Positions 36,665 to 47,917 of a stretch of DNA of 64,000 nt are shown here, piece after piece. The stretch is from Xenopus tropicalis (lineage: Eukaryota > Chordata > Amphibia > Anura > Pipidae): assembly GCF_000004195.4 (NCBI RefSeq), contig NC_030683.2, positions 54,883,358 through 54,947,357 of the forward strand, read 5' to 3'. Below the pieces are notes generated by a model that worked only from the letters and a program-made list of their open reading frames with translations, had not been told where the DNA came from and made no database searches. The position numbers and the translations under genes were made by a program. How positions within the stretch are numbered: the first letter of the stretch is position 1; the number at the start of each line of letters is the position of its first letter.

Positions 36665-36960
36665 TCAATACAATTAATTTGTAAATAATTAAATTAAACC
36701 AAATTTAAGAAAGCATTTCTACTTGGTAGTTTGGAGTAGAAAGACATATTTACCAATTTTGGGTACCTCGGAATCTGTTCAAAAATGTATAGTTTTCTGG
36801 GATAAACCTACTGTTTAATGGAATTTTTGGCCTTGAAATCTAAAGTATGCAGCTTTCTGAAGCAGTGCTTTGGAAAGTTAGTAGTGTACTGCTGGGAGTT
36901 TTTGACCTATACAAATGAAAAATCTTAATAAAACTATATATATTTGTCACGTTCAACATT
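36665..36960 (+). repeat. Second partial tail of the same family
   Basis: Collinear with about 36005-36280: TAGTTTGGAGTAGAAAGACATATTTACC, AAAAATGTATAGTTTTCTGGG, CTGCTGGGAGTTTTTGACCTATA and CTTAATAAAACTATA. It lies only 60 bp after the complete element and is a separate fragment in the same orientation. Confidence 0.7.
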
Positions 36961-36962
36961 TA

Positions 36963-37200
36963 GGGGCTGATTTACTAAAATTGTTTTTTTTTTTCTGGCC
37001 TTTAAAGTCATATAAACTCAACATGGTATGAATTCGATTAAACTCAGTCATTGCTGTTATTGGTCACACAAAAATTTTGAGTTTACGTTCAAAAATCACA
37101 AATTTTTCAAGCTGAAAGTATGGTAAAATTTGCAAAATTCAAGTTTAAATGGAAGTTCCTTTCCATTAATCCTCTTTATTTTTCTCAGGAATTGCTCCAG
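36963..37200. repeat. MITE end (GGGGCTGATTTACTAAA type)
   Basis: It starts GGGGCTGATTTACTAAAATTG, the same type of terminus as 15861-16170 (reverse complement of ...AATCTGCCCC) and 55815. The opposite end is uncertain. Confidence 0.45.
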
Positions 37201-37278
37201 CAGCATTGGCGCTCATTCTTGGAACACAATAATGATGGGATTAATTCCCCCTTGAAAGTGTGTGAAATAGAAAACAAT

Positions 37279-37956
37279 AGGGCTGATTCAGTAAAGTGCG
37301 TTAAAACGTGTGTTATTTATAGCATGCATTAAAATTTTTATTGCGTCTTATTTTTCGCGTCTTAAAGCGCGATTCACTAAAAGGAGATTTGCGTTAATTT
37401 AGACGCGATGCTGTTTGTGTTATTTAAGTCGCGAAGACTTAAATAACACATTTATTTCATGCGTTATTCAACTCAACGTGCACCAATTAATGCAGCGCAC
37501 TACTTGTCAGGCACGCTAATTAACGCACGTACGATACTTATCACGTGCATGCCATATTAGCCGTACACACCATTACGTTCATAAAACTTCTTTTTTTGAA
37601 AATGACCCTTTCCCTGCAAACTGGAGGCTACATCACTCTAAGGCCAACACAGACAGAATAAATCACACTGCAAAGTCCTTATTGTGTTGCCAAAAGCTCA
37701 TTAACTGTACTTTTCTATAATTACCGCCTGCCTCAAGTAGGTGTTAATTCTCACATAGACTAATGCGATATTTAGCGCGTCTAAGTGTTTGTGAATCATG
37801 CGTTAGTATTATTTCTGCGCGAGAATTAACGCAATGTGGTTGCACGCTATTTAATGCATGTGATATGCGACAACGCATGCGATAATACTTTAGCGAATCA
37901 ATTTTAATGCAAGAAAGCATGTGATAATGCTTATCACACTTTAGTGCATCAACCCT
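37279..37956. mobile_element. MITE with AGGGCTGATTCA ends
   Basis: The left end AGGGCTGATTCAGTAAAGTGCG is the inverse of the right end CACTTTAGTGCATCAACCCT. AAT flanks both sides (37276-37278 and 37957-37959). The interior is rich in GCGTTAA/ACGCG motifs and partial dyads. An 18-bp sequence TAATGATGGGATTAATTC also lies on both sides (37230-37247 and 37956-37973), which a simple 3-bp duplication does not explain. Confidence 0.75.
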
Positions 37957-37999
37957 AATGATGGGATTAATTCTGACTGATTTATTCTATTTCTTTACT

Positions 38000-39103
38000 A
38001 TTCTCCTCTACTAGTCTCCATAGGACTCAATGGTACTCAACAGATCAAACCTGCCAAATTTTTTGTTGCCAAAAAAAAGTTAAGTAAATGTTAATAATTC
38101 ACGAATTATGGGAGTTATTTTCAAAAAACTTTTTTGAGTACTTCTTGAAAATATCTAGAAGTAAAAGAAAAATCAACTTTTTCTCAAAATTGCTTCGTAA
38201 ATGTACCCCTAAATGTACCCTCAATGGTACCTTTTTCAATTGTATCCATTTTAACAATGCTTTATTCTTGGATGTTATCAATGTATCATTCTACATATAG
38301 GCATATATATATGGGCAACACCAAAGAGTAAAATATGTCACAAAGAGATTATATGTGAGGTATTTTCATAAATTTGGCACCTCTGGCCCCAGCACCTTTT
38401 ATGTTTACACATCATTTTTTGGGGGTGTGAGAAAAGGGGCTTCACTGAGAACTAATACAAATTGCAGATATTAATTTTCATTAAATTTTCACTTTAACTA
38501 TTGACTGCTGGTGGGTTTTCTTTATCTATTTTTATTGTACATGTGAGGTTTTAATTTATTGTTAGTCATCGGTTTTTACAATTTATATACTACTTATTAT
38601 TATTATTACAGTTACATGACCTTTTACTTGATCCCAGCTAAGATATAATTATACGGTCAGTGTATACTATGGTCTCATAGGATTTAAAGATGCAGCGCCC
38701 CTACACCACTACTCACACCCCCCCCCAATTGTATGTTATTGGTGTGTGGGAGATAACTGATGTGTCTGAAAACCTATGAAGCAATTCATAGCCACTTTGG
38801 TTGCTTTGTTTCCCACCAGAAGTGTGGAGAGTGACAAAATTCACTGCAAATAAATTGCTGCACCCGTTTAAAAAAAAAAAAAATGATGCGCATCAAACAA
38901 AAGTTGCATGCGTCAGGTTTTTTTTTTTTGTTTTGCTAAATTTAGGCGTTTTGCAAATTTTTGCCTTTTCACAAATCTTTATAAAGAGTCGCAAATTTTT
39001 CTGCAAAGTGAAACCGGACAGATTCGCTCATCAGTAGCCCTGATCAGTAAAAAGGTTGATGTACAGTATGTGTGTCTTTTTTAATACTTAATACACAAGT
39101 GTG
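38000..39103. other. Intergenic DNA with MITE scraps
   Basis: No gene is visible. 38850-39040 ('gatgcgcatcaaac', 'cgcaaatttttctgcaaagtgaaac', 'gattcgctcatc') resembles the inverted GATGAGCGAAT-type MITE seen at 535-700, without a clean partner end. Confidence 0.4.
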
Positions 39104-39336
39104 TTAAAAGGATGTTCACCCTGGACAATAGTCCAAATTTGGACAGCCCCACTGAGAAAAAATATTTTGGTAAATCATTTTTAATATTTTAAATGTTTAG
39201 TTTTAAAGCCCAGACCATATAAGCTGTGGATCAGTGCTGCTAAAACTCTCTCTGCTCTCTCTTTGCCATTGATTCAGCCAATCGAATCAATGAAATGCAA
39301 ATGAAGCAGGAGATTGAAGGTGAACATCCTCTTTAA
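39104..39336. mobile_element. Kolobok/T2-like MITE
   Basis: TTAAAAGGATGTTCACCCT at the left pairs with AGGTGAACATCCTCTTTAA at the right, with TTAA at both outer edges (39104-39107 and 39333-39336). The length of 233 bp with no coding content is typical of T2-type MITEs. Confidence 0.8.
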
Positions 39337-40565
39337 TATGTCTAGTTAACACCTGTCCACTTCCTGCGAATTTCCCAATAATTGCAACTTGATGTTGGGA
39401 CAACACAACATGACCTCTCTGATGTTACTAGAATTCATATCAGTTATTTGGTATTTTCTCTCCTTCTAAAAAGGCATCCAACCCTTCCTGAAAACTATCT
39501 AATGTATCTGCCAACACAACTACCTTGAGAAAAGAGTTCCACAACTTAACAGTTCTTGCTATTTCTGAATCTTAGATGAAATGTCTTTAACTTCTCGTGT
39601 TCACTGAAAGGAAAGGAAATTTGCTAGGCAGTCTAGCACTAGCAGGTACACTGTTTTTTAGAGAAAACTATTGTTTTTCCCAAGCGAAGTGCTATATTAG
39701 CCTGCACTTTTGGTAGGGGAAGCAATTACCTTGTGATAGGTACCCTTTAAGTCTTTCCTTGATCTCTTCCTCATGGCATCACCTGGGTTGAAAACATGAA
39801 GAAGTGTGTCAGAAAAGGTCACCAAACCTATAAAATAATAAATTACAGAAATTACACAAAAAAAACACTTGCAAAACAGTTATTCGATTGTGCAACAATG
39901 TTAATAAGTGTGATGGAAAGGTGATACTACTTAAAAAGCCTGTTTAAAGAGGTTTTTCAACATTTGTTTCTGGTTTGGAATGTGTATGTTACATTGCACA
40001 AAAGGATTTGGCATCTTTGTGCACAGCCCTGATGTCCTTGCTCATTTAGAGCAGCAGATGGACAACTCAGTAACATGAATCCTATTATCATCACTGCGGA
40101 CTTCAGGTGCCCTCTACAGATACCTTTAAACAGGTAATGAAACCTCAAATGGTAACTAATGGGACTATTTTGTGGCTGTAATTACATACATTAAACACTA
40201 TCACATAGTTAATGGTCTGGAAGCATAGCAAGGGTTTAAATGAGAGCTTTATTGTATGCACAATCAGAGGCTATTTTAATGTTTTAGGAAATTACGGATT
40301 TTTGTGTCCTTGTTAAAAAAACATGTTGCTACTAAATGCACATGAACTGTTCTGCACATAGTAAAAAAACAATGCTTTCTACAAACATTATCAGAAAAAG
40401 TTAGATAAGTTACCATATTAAAGCCATGCAGGGATAGAACAATAGAGACAACCGACCCAAAGGGCTTCGGGGAACTCAGTGATACAGGGATACTGCCCAA
40501 GTGCAAGTTATATGTTAAACAGTACATCATCCAGAAGTCTACAGGTGTTGCTAAAATATTTTTCT
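39337..40565. other. Intergenic DNA; possible LINE-derived scrap
   Basis: 39470-39640 (GGCATCCAACCCTTCCTGAAA, GAGTTCCACAACTTAAC) looks like the regulatory/UTR part of a common frog LINE, recognised only loosely. The rest shows nothing. Confidence 0.35.
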
Positions 40566-41202
40566 AGTTGCACCATTGTCCACAATAGTATCAGGTAAGT
40601 AAATTGACCAAGAGTGATGGGAAGTTAAAACTTAACCTTTATTTCTATTAAATAAAAATAAAGAAAGAAAAATATAACTTAAATTAAACCCGATTAAAAA
40701 TCGCATGAGGTGATGCTCAGTTGCCAATATACTGTACACAGTGAAGTATAGTGGAACTGCCTCTATTGAGCCTGAGAATGCATATGGCTGAATGTTACAG
40801 CTGAAATCGCAACATAAGTATCAAAAAGCTCTCCACACTTCAGCGCTTCTGTAGATAATGCCAAAATAGATACTTGAACGGACTTGTTACAAATATAGCT
40901 AACTAATAGTAAGGGAAACTAAGTCTCACATTCCCTTGTGCTTGGAAGTTAGCAGCTGCCAGGGTGGAGGATTTAACCCTGCTGGACAGAGCTTAGGATA
41001 CGAATCCTTTCAAAAAAGGTGCTTAAATTCAGCCCCCATTGGTGTGTCCTCCACCCGGCAGTGAACTGAAAGTTTAGGCACTCGTAGCAACCCGACCTCC
41101 CATTCTCAATTAAGGCACCCCCGCTCCTAAAATGCACATCAGTTGTGCACCCACACCCACCCTCCCATTCCAACCAAACAGCCCCGTATCAACACCCTTC
41201 CT
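40566..41202 (-). repeat. Left inverted arm (Penelope terminal region)
   Basis: Starts AGTTGCACCATTGTCCAC and ends near CCCGTATCAACACCCTTCCT; the reverse complement is found at 48320-48950 with few substitutions and small gaps. It lies 3' of the GIY-YIG coding region in element orientation. Confidence 0.9.
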
Positions 41203-41212
41203 CCCCCCTGAA

Positions 41213-41262
41213 GCCCGACGTGCGTTTCGCTCCCTTACAATCGGAGCTTTATCAAGGACTGG
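41213..41262 (-). ncRNA. Hammerhead-ribozyme-like remnant
   Basis: On the minus strand the order is CTTGATAAAG, stem AGCTCC, loop, stem GGGAGC, GAAAC. A type hammerhead has CUGANGA, stem II, GAAA. Stem II pairs well here and GAAAC is intact, but the first core box reads TTGATAA (C to T and G to A against CUGANGA), so catalysis is doubtful. Hammerheads are known in the terminal repeats of Penelope-like elements, and this one lies at the expected place and strand. Confidence 0.55.
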
Positions 41263-41533
41263 CGCGCGCCCCCGATGTGCTGGCTTTTAAAATCCCCTTA
41301 ACGAATCCTATTGGTCCGGTCACGCCTCTCAAGGTTCCACCCATATGACATCACCAGGGGACCTGGACTGCAAGTCGTTCATCTCCTATGAAAGTAATGG
41401 GGAGAAATCATATCTGAGAAAAGAACACCAGGGGGCAATGTGCTGAAACTTAAACAAAGTTCAGCTATGGGGGAGTTAACTGTGAAATATGTTCTTCTTA
41501 TAAATAAAGGTATTGAAATATATAACTGAGATT

Positions 41534-41806
41534 TTAATTTAAAAATGCATTCAAGGTAATGCTTTTGTTAAGGCCTCTCGGGGAAAGTGAATTCAATAGG
41601 AAGATCCATTCACTCTCCTTCTGGATTAAAGCTTTGTCAAGATCACCTCCCCGGAGTCCCAAACTAATTTTAGTTAAACCTGAGGTTTTAAGCCCCGTAC
41701 TTTTACCATCATGTACTTCGAAAAAATGTCTGGCAATAGGGGTCATTTTATTTTTAGCAAGGGCATCCACTCTTGACTGTTCGATATTTCTGACATGTTC
41801 TTGTAG
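41534..41806 (-). pseudogene. Penelope GIY-YIG endonuclease, C-terminal part
   Basis: The ORF ends at 41534 and contains MTPIARHFFEVHDGKS and SLGLRGGDLDKALIQKESEW, followed by LSPRGLN. This matches the last part of the Penelope GIY-YIG domain: H-F, R-G-G-D, E-x-x-W-I, G-L-N. It is separated from its N-terminal part (46660-47005) by the gypsy insertion and stays in the same reading frame across the 5-bp duplication. Confidence 0.85.
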
Positions 41807-41811
41807 CCTAT

Positions 41812-42304
41812 TGTGACGTACCTTTAAGGATAAGTGAGTTGTTGCCAGGAGTACTGAAGATAGCTAGCCTCACCTACACCTCCCACAAGGAAGAACAGTC
41901 GCTGAGATTTGTAACAGGACTGGCTCCTGTGGAGGACTGGCAGGAGTGCCGTAAATGAACCAGACGTCAAAGGCAGAATCGGTAGGCAAAACAAAGTCAG
42001 GCAGGCAAAAGGTCGGTCCGGGCGGCAGGATTCAAAGTCAAAAATCAGGCAGAGTCAGGAACACAAAGAATCAGGCAGGAATCAATGCTTAGCATCACAG
42101 GCAATGCACAAATGATCACTTCGCAAAGTGAGTAGGCCGCAGCTGCCTTAAATTGTGTTTGGACAGGTGTGCAGCGTCAAAACACGTGCGCACACAGTGG
42201 TAAGACGCGCGCGCACGCGGCGTCAAGACACACGCTCAGCGTTAATCCGGACGTCCGGTCACTGAAGGCAGCGGGCGGAGCGGCAGAGAAGGATGCGCCT
42301 GACA
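41812..42304 (-). repeat. Chromovirus 3' LTR (complete)
   Basis: Starts TGTGACGTACC and ends GCGCCTGACA. The run of C just to its right (42308-42321), read as G on the minus strand, is the polypurine tract directly upstream of the LTR. 493 bp. Confidence 0.9.
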
Positions 42305-42753
42305 TTGGCCCCCCCCCCCCCGAGGCGCGTTCTCCGAACGCAAGCAGACGTGGGTTTGTCAGGAAACCTCCTATGAAACAGTCTTACCAACCGAGGAGCA
42401 TGAATATTGGAAGCTGGTTCCCAAGAATTGTCCTCAGGAGGAAAACCCTTCCACTGTACCAGGTACTGTAGATGGCCCCGTGAGATTCTGGAGTCCAGGA
42501 TGGTTTGTACCTCGAATTCCTCTGACCCCTGAACGACAACTGGATCTGGCAGAGGACTCGTTCGACCTGGAAAAGGATTTTCTACCACTGGCTTTAAGAG
42601 ATTCACATGGAAGACCGGATGAACCCCAAGATGCCTGGGTAGTCTTAGTTTAAACGCCACAGCATTGACTTGTTTAATTGTGGGAAATGGACCCAAAAAC
42701 GTTTGTCCAAATTTTTTAGAAGGGCAGGAGAGTTTAAGGTTTTGAGAAGACAA
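42305..42753 (-). pseudogene. Chromovirus integrase C-terminus with chromodomain
   Basis: An open minus-strand piece with PFPTIKQVNAVAFKLRLP (the integrase tail, GPFPI-like), HPVFHVNLLKP, then a chromodomain: FEVQTILDSRISRGHLQYLV and WKGFPPEDNSWEPASNI. The aromatic positions of a chromodomain (F near the start, W in V-Q-W-K-G, W in S-W-E-P) are present. In this family the domain guides integration to chromatin. The frame runs on into the LTR. Confidence 0.9.
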
Positions 42754-42885
42754 CCAGGCTAGGTCACCAACTTACAATTTATGAGAATTCTGGCGTTTTT
42801 TGTCAGCGAATGTCTTAAAATTTTGTTGAGCACGTTGAACCAGTTGCAGAGTTTTAAAATTTTCCTTCAAAAATGCAAGTCTGTC

Positions 42886-43661
42886 TTATACTGCCGGTAT
42901 GGAAACTTCAAATAAATCCGGTAGGGATGCTGGATGAAAACCATAATTAGCAAAAAATGGTGTTTGCTTAGTTGAGGAGTGCAAGAAATTATTATACGCA
43001 AATTCTGCCACTGGGAGTAAGGAGACCCAATTATCTTGAATATAGGAGGAAAAACAGCGGATGTATTGCTCAAGAGTCTGGTTAGTACGTTCCGTCTGAC
43101 CATTGGTTTGGGGATGAAAAGCCGCGGACAATGAAGGACGAATCTGCAGACCATGACAAAGTGCCCTCCAAAACCGAGAAGTAAATTGGGACCCCCAATC
43201 GGAAACAATATGTCTAGGAAATCCATGAAGACAAAAAATCTCCTTGATAAATACTTCAGCTGTAACAGCAGCAGAGGGCAGTCCCTTTAGAGGAATAAAA
43301 TGTGCCATCTTTGACAGTCTGTCAACTATTACAAAAATTGTATTATACCCCTCTGACAAAGGAAGATCTACGATAAAATCCATAGAAATACTCTCCCAAA
43401 GCCTCTCAGGAACGGGAAGAGGTTGAAGCAAACCTAAAGGGTGCGAATGAGATCCTTTAAAGCGTGCACAGGTGTCACAAGAAAAAACATAACGTTGACA
43501 GTCCTTAAATAAGTTAGGCCAGAAAAAATATCGTTTAAAAATATCGTTAGTTCCAGCGTCTTGTGAAACCCAAAATGTCCAGACAAAGGATGATCATGAC
43601 AAAATTTTAAAACTTCAAGGCGTAGTTCTTTCAGAACAAAAATATTGTCTTTAAAATACAA
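42886..43661 (-). pseudogene. Chromovirus integrase
   Basis: The N-terminal HHCC zinc region is degraded (HDHPLSGHFGFHKTLEL then a scrambled C-x-x-C; 43434-43661). The core (42886-43431) has ISMDFIVDLP, the first catalytic D region; IVSDWGSQFTSRFW, the second D region, where the usual S-D-R-G has become S-D-W-G; and NGQTERTNQTLEQYIR, with the catalytic E. The DD35E triad is visible. The zinc region and core are in different frames. Confidence 0.9.
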
Positions 43662-43707
43662 ACGGTCTGCGGAAGAGATAAGGCCATTGGTATCGGTACT
43701 GGAAATC

Positions 43708-45419
43708 TTAGAAACTTCTCTGAAAACAGTTCACAATGTAGCAAGAGAAAATTAGAAGGTTTAAAATGGGCTCAAAAGGAGTATTTTCTTTACCAGCTTC
43801 AGCCCACAAGTGGAAAAGAGCATCAGCCTTAATGTTCTTCGAGCCAGGCCTAAAGGTGACATGAAAATTAAACCTTGAAAAAAAAAGTGCCCATCTTGCT
43901 TGTCGGGGCCACAATCTCTTGGCAGTACATAGATACTCTAAGTTCTTGTGGTCAGAAAACACCAAAATAGGATGACCTGCACCCTCAAGCAGATGGCGCC
44001 ATTCTTCAAAAGCAGACTTGATGGCAAGTAACTCACGATCCGCGACATCATAGTTTGGTTCGGAAGGAGATAATTTTCTAGAGAAAAAGGCAGTCGGATG
44101 GAAGAGCACCCCATCAACAGGTCTTTGAGAAAGCACTGCCCCAATGGCAGATTCAGAGGAATCAACCTCCAGGGTAAAGGGAAGAGATGGATCCGGATGC
44201 CTCAGAATAGGTGCGGTAGTAAACTTTCTCTTTAATTCATCAAAGGCAGACTGAGCTTCAGGAGACCAATGACATTTTTTACGGGAACTCGTGAGATCGG
44301 TGATAGGAGAAATAACCATAGTCCATAGTAACTTCTCCCGTGGAAATGACAAAACCAAGAAACTCAATGGAAGATCTTTCAAATTCACATTTCTCAAGTT
44401 TGGCATACAGTTTATGTTTTTGAAGCCTGGCGAAGACCTTTTTCATGTGCATCCGATGTTCCCCGATTGAAGGAGAAAAAATAAGAATATCATCCAAATA
44501 AACAATAACAAAAAGATCAAGGAAATTGCAGAAGATATCATTACCAAAATGCTGGAACGTAGCGGGAGCGTTACAAAGTCCAAAAGGCATGACTGTGTAT
44601 CAAAATGCCCATAACGAGTGCAGAACGCTGTCTTCCATTCGTCTCCTTCACGAATGCATACCAGATTATAAGCTCCACGAAGATCTAATTTCGAAAAGAC
44701 TTGGGCAGAACGAAGTCTTTGGAATAGTTCTGGTACCAGGGGAAGCGGGTACCTATTTTTGATAGTGATCTTGTTTAAGTCCCGGAATCAATACAAGGGC
44801 GTAGAGAACCATCATTCTTTTCAACGAAGAAAATTCCAGCTCCCGCAGGGGAAGTAGAAGGGCGTATAAACCCCTTAGCCAGGTTGTCATCGATATATTC
44901 TTTGAGAAACTTTAATTCGGGCTCGGATAACGGATAAATTCTCCCAAAAGGAACTGAAGAACCTGGTAGAAGGTTGATGGGACAGTCATAAACACGATGT
45001 GGAGGTAACTCATCAGCCCCCTTTTCGTCAAACACATCAATGAAATCATGATAAGGAGCAGGAAAGAGTTTGAGTCGAGAGTCACAAGAAAGGAGACTGA
45101 CCGTGGAGACAGAGGGAGAAAAAACTCTGGACCGGAAAGTAACTAGGTTATTGAACCAATCAATAGAGTGATTATGACACTTGAGCCAAGGAAACCCCAA
45201 AATGACAGAAAACAGTGGGGAAGAAACAATGTCAAAAGTCAAAAGTTCAATATGCTGGTCAGTCTTTAATAGAAGAGGAACAGTTTCAAATAATACAGGA
45301 CCGGAAGGAGGAACCATCAGCAAGCTTGACCAATAGGGGACTGGCTTTAGGTCTGAGTGGGATACCATTCTTGGAAACGAAATCATGGTCCATGAAACAC
45401 CCACAGGCACCAGAGTCAA
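43708..45419 (-). pseudogene. Chromovirus reverse transcriptase and RNase H
   Basis: The RT begins at about 44775-45100 ([39 protein letters not shown]) and continues at 44279-44590 with [13 protein letters not shown] and [12 protein letters not shown] (catalytic Y-L-D-D). RNase H is at 43708-44300 with [34 protein letters not shown] and [10 protein letters not shown]. At least two frame breaks lie between these parts. Confidence 0.9.
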
Positions 45420-45735
45420 TTAGAGCTGGGGTCTTGATTGTCCCTCCTGTCCACTGTAAAAGAAGATCAACGGACATGAGAGAGATACCCTTGGAAAACT
45501 CAGCAGTCAGATAGGTACTAATAAGACTATTACTTGTAGGCCAAATAGGGCAGGCACGGAGGAAATGCCCGGAGACTCCACAATACAGGCAGAGATTGAG
45601 CTGACGTCTACACAGCTTTTCCTCCTGAGCCAAGGAGGCACGAATAACTCCAATCTGCATGGATTCTGGATCTCCGAGGGGAGAGGAGGCAGATGAGTCG
45701 CTGACTGGAGTATTAGGAAAAGCGACTTTGGGCAT
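45286..45735 (-). pseudogene. Chromovirus nucleocapsid knuckle and protease
   Basis: Contains one C-x2-C-x4-H-x4-C zinc knuckle (CLYCGVSGHFLRAC), then the protease active-site block ALIDSGACGCFMD, where D-S-G replaces D-T-G as in many Ty3-like elements. Confidence 0.87.
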
Positions 45736-45742
45736 GACCCAG

Positions 45743-46385
45743 TTAGCAGGTGGGAGGAAGGCTTTGTCCTGACGTCTCCCTCAGGCGTCTATCGATCTGG
45801 ATTGCAAGATCAATCATAGTATCGAGCAAATCAGGCTTGCCCACACGGGCTAGTTCGTCTTTTAAAGAATTAGAGAGTCCGAGGCGAAACTGATGTTTTG
45901 AGGGCTGCCTCATTCCACTCAGGAAATCAGAGACATATTCCTCCACAGGCCTCTTACTTTGTTGCAGGTCTCTTAAAGCAGCTTCAGCAGTCTCGGTCCT
46001 CTTAGGATCATCATACAGGCTAGCCATGGGGGACTGGAAAGATTGAAAATAACCAAGAAGTGGACTGCGCTGCTCTAAAAGGTGATGGGCCCAGGCTTGT
46101 GGTTCCATTGCGAACCCCACTTTGGCCTGCTCATTGGAGTAGGTACAAGGTTGTAGCAAGAAAACCAGTTTGCAGCTGTTGATGAAAGCTCTGAACTTGC
46201 TTCTATCTCCAGCGAAGTGCTCAGGTAGTAGTACTTTAGGTTCTGGAAAAGATGCAGAAGTTGGAGGAGAGGAACTCAAGGGAAGGTCAGGAACCGTTGC
46301 GGCCGGAGCAAGAGGGCCCCCAGCGGTGGTCAAAGCCTGAAGCTGGGCTTGCACTTGGTGATACCCTCCCTGGAGGGTATCAGGG
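45743..46385 (-). pseudogene. Chromovirus Gag, N-terminally truncated
   Basis: Contains LLPEHFAGDRSKFRAFINSC and VGFAMEPQAWAHHLLEQ, then YDDPKRTETAEAALRDL and QFRLGLSNSLKDELAR, matching the capsid region of sushi-like chromovirus Gag. The reading frame enters LTR sequence at 46386, so the natural start, leader and primer site are deleted. Confidence 0.85.
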
Positions 46386-46654
46386 AAATCAGGCAGAGTC
46401 AGGAACACAAAGAACCAGGCAGGAATCAATGCTTAGCGTCACAGACAATGCACAAATGATCACTTCGCAAAGTGAGTAGGCAGCAGCTGCCTTAAATTGT
46501 GTTTGGACAGGCGTGCAGCATCAAAACGCGTGTGCACGCAGCGTCAAGACGCACACCGTCACATTCAGTGCGACTGTACTGACCGGCCCCGGATGTGCAC
46601 ACGTCCGGTCACTGAAGGCAGCGGGTGGAGCGGCAGAGAAGGATGCGCTTGACA
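46386..46654 (-). repeat. Chromovirus 5' LTR, truncated
   Basis: Matches 42043-42304 of the 3' LTR (AAATCAGGCAGAGTCAGG through GCGCYTGACA). About 230 bp of the LTR's downstream half is lost. Divergence from the 3' LTR is clear by eye, indicating an old insertion. Confidence 0.88.
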
Positions 46655-46659
46655 CCTAT

Positions 46660-47005
46660 CTTTAAGCATTCGTATAGTCTTGCTCACATATTGTTTCTCA
46701 CACAGACAGGTAATGAGATATATTATACTTTCTGAGCGGCAGTTGAAGTAGTCTTTCAGCTTATGTTTGATATTAAATCTATCTGTAATTGAGTCAAGGT
46801 TGCATATGTATTTACATGCTTTGCACCGACCACAGGCATAAGTACCCTTAAATTTATTATTCCCGAACTGGGAAGAAGACTGAAAATGGCTAGTAAACAA
46901 TTTGTCCTGTAAATTTGGGGATCTCCTGCAGCATGTACGAAACCAGTCTAGTACAAATTTGGTATAATGTGTCAAATCTTCATTAAAAAGCTTCCCACCA
47001 ACCAA
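46660..47005 (-). pseudogene. Penelope linker and GIY-YIG endonuclease, N-terminal part
   Basis: Contains GTYACGRCKACKYI (C-x2-C-x2-C zinc-like linker), IIYLITCLCEKQYVSKTIRMLKDR (the GIY-YIG core, here Y-L-I ... Q-Y-V-S-K-T). The expected G before the lysine is S here. The domain continues at 41806 after the gypsy insertion. At the 5' side the frame jumps from the RT at ...VLDWFR directly to a cysteine-rich segment, skipping the RT catalytic motif. Confidence 0.87.
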
Positions 47006-47917
47006 TAACTAAATTAGCATATGTGGGAGCAAAGGCAGCTCCCATTGCTACCCCACTTTGTTGTAGATAAAACTTATTATTGAAAATGAAAAAGTTGTGT
47101 GTCAAACAGAATTGTGTCATAAAATCAATGTATTGAGGGTCCCAATCACTTTCTGTCTCCAAGAAGAATCTAATCGACATTAGGCCAAACTTATGTAGAA
47201 TACAAGTGTATAGTGATTCTACATCACATGATACCAGTACTGTCCCAGGTGCTACCTTAACGTTGTGAATTTTGGACAGTAGATCACTTGTGTCACGTAC
47301 GTAAGAAGGTAGCCTTTCTAGTAACTTTCTATCAATGTATATACTGGCTTGTTCGCACAGATTGCCATTGCCTGATACTATTGGCCTTCCTGGAGGTTTA
47401 GTGATATTTTGGGGAATTTTGGGAAGCATATAGAAGGTAGGGGTCCTAGAATGTATATTGTTTAGAGCTTTGTATTCAGATTTCGTTAGTAACCCTGTTA
47501 GGTAACCTTCCTGAACGATCAAATTATATGTGTCCCGAAAAGCAGTGGTCGGATCGTGATATAATCTGCTATAGCAATTGGCATTTGTCAGTTGCTTAAG
47601 TGCCTCAGCTATATATAGGATCTTGGGCCAGATCACAACATTGCCCCCCTTATCAGAAGGTTTAATAACAACATCATCCCAATTTTGAATTTGCTTGATA
47701 GCTAGTCTTTCCCCTTGACTCAGATTAGAGGATCCCGTGTTGGGAAGCTTTAAGAAATCACTCATCACCAGCTCTCCAAAAATAGTAACAGCTGAACTCT
47801 TGGAGGCATAAAAGTTCTTTCAGGTTTAATAGCAGAATCTTGATTCTCAAGGAGAAGTTCATTGAGATCAGATAAGGCCTCTTGAAAATTAGTGTCATGG
47901 TCGACACTAGTTAAGTC
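47006..47917 (-). pseudogene. Penelope RT, N-terminal two thirds
   Basis: Contains QNWDDVVIKPSDKGGNVVIW (the K-P-S-D-K-G-G motif), TPTFYMLPKIPQNITKPPGR and PIVSGNG, VLVSCDVESLYTCI (first catalytic aspartate block) and QQSGVAMGAAFAPTYANL. It stops being collinear right after WWEA/FNEDLTHYTKFVLDWFR; the Y-x-D-D motif is absent from this copy. N-terminal material extends to the head-to-head junction at about 47917. Confidence 0.87.

Larger units (their letters stand above)
41812..46654 (-). mobile_element. Ty3/gypsy chromovirus inserted in the Penelope element
   Basis: Flanked by the 5-bp duplication CCTAT (41807-41811 and 46655-46659). It has a full 3' LTR at 41812-42304 and a partial 5' LTR at 46386-46654, both with TG...CA ends. 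The coding order on the minus strand is gag, CCHC knuckle, protease, RT, RNase H, integrase and chromodomain. This order and the chromodomain mark the chromovirus branch. Frameshifts and a deletion across the 5' LTR/leader/gag start make it inactive. Confidence 0.92.
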
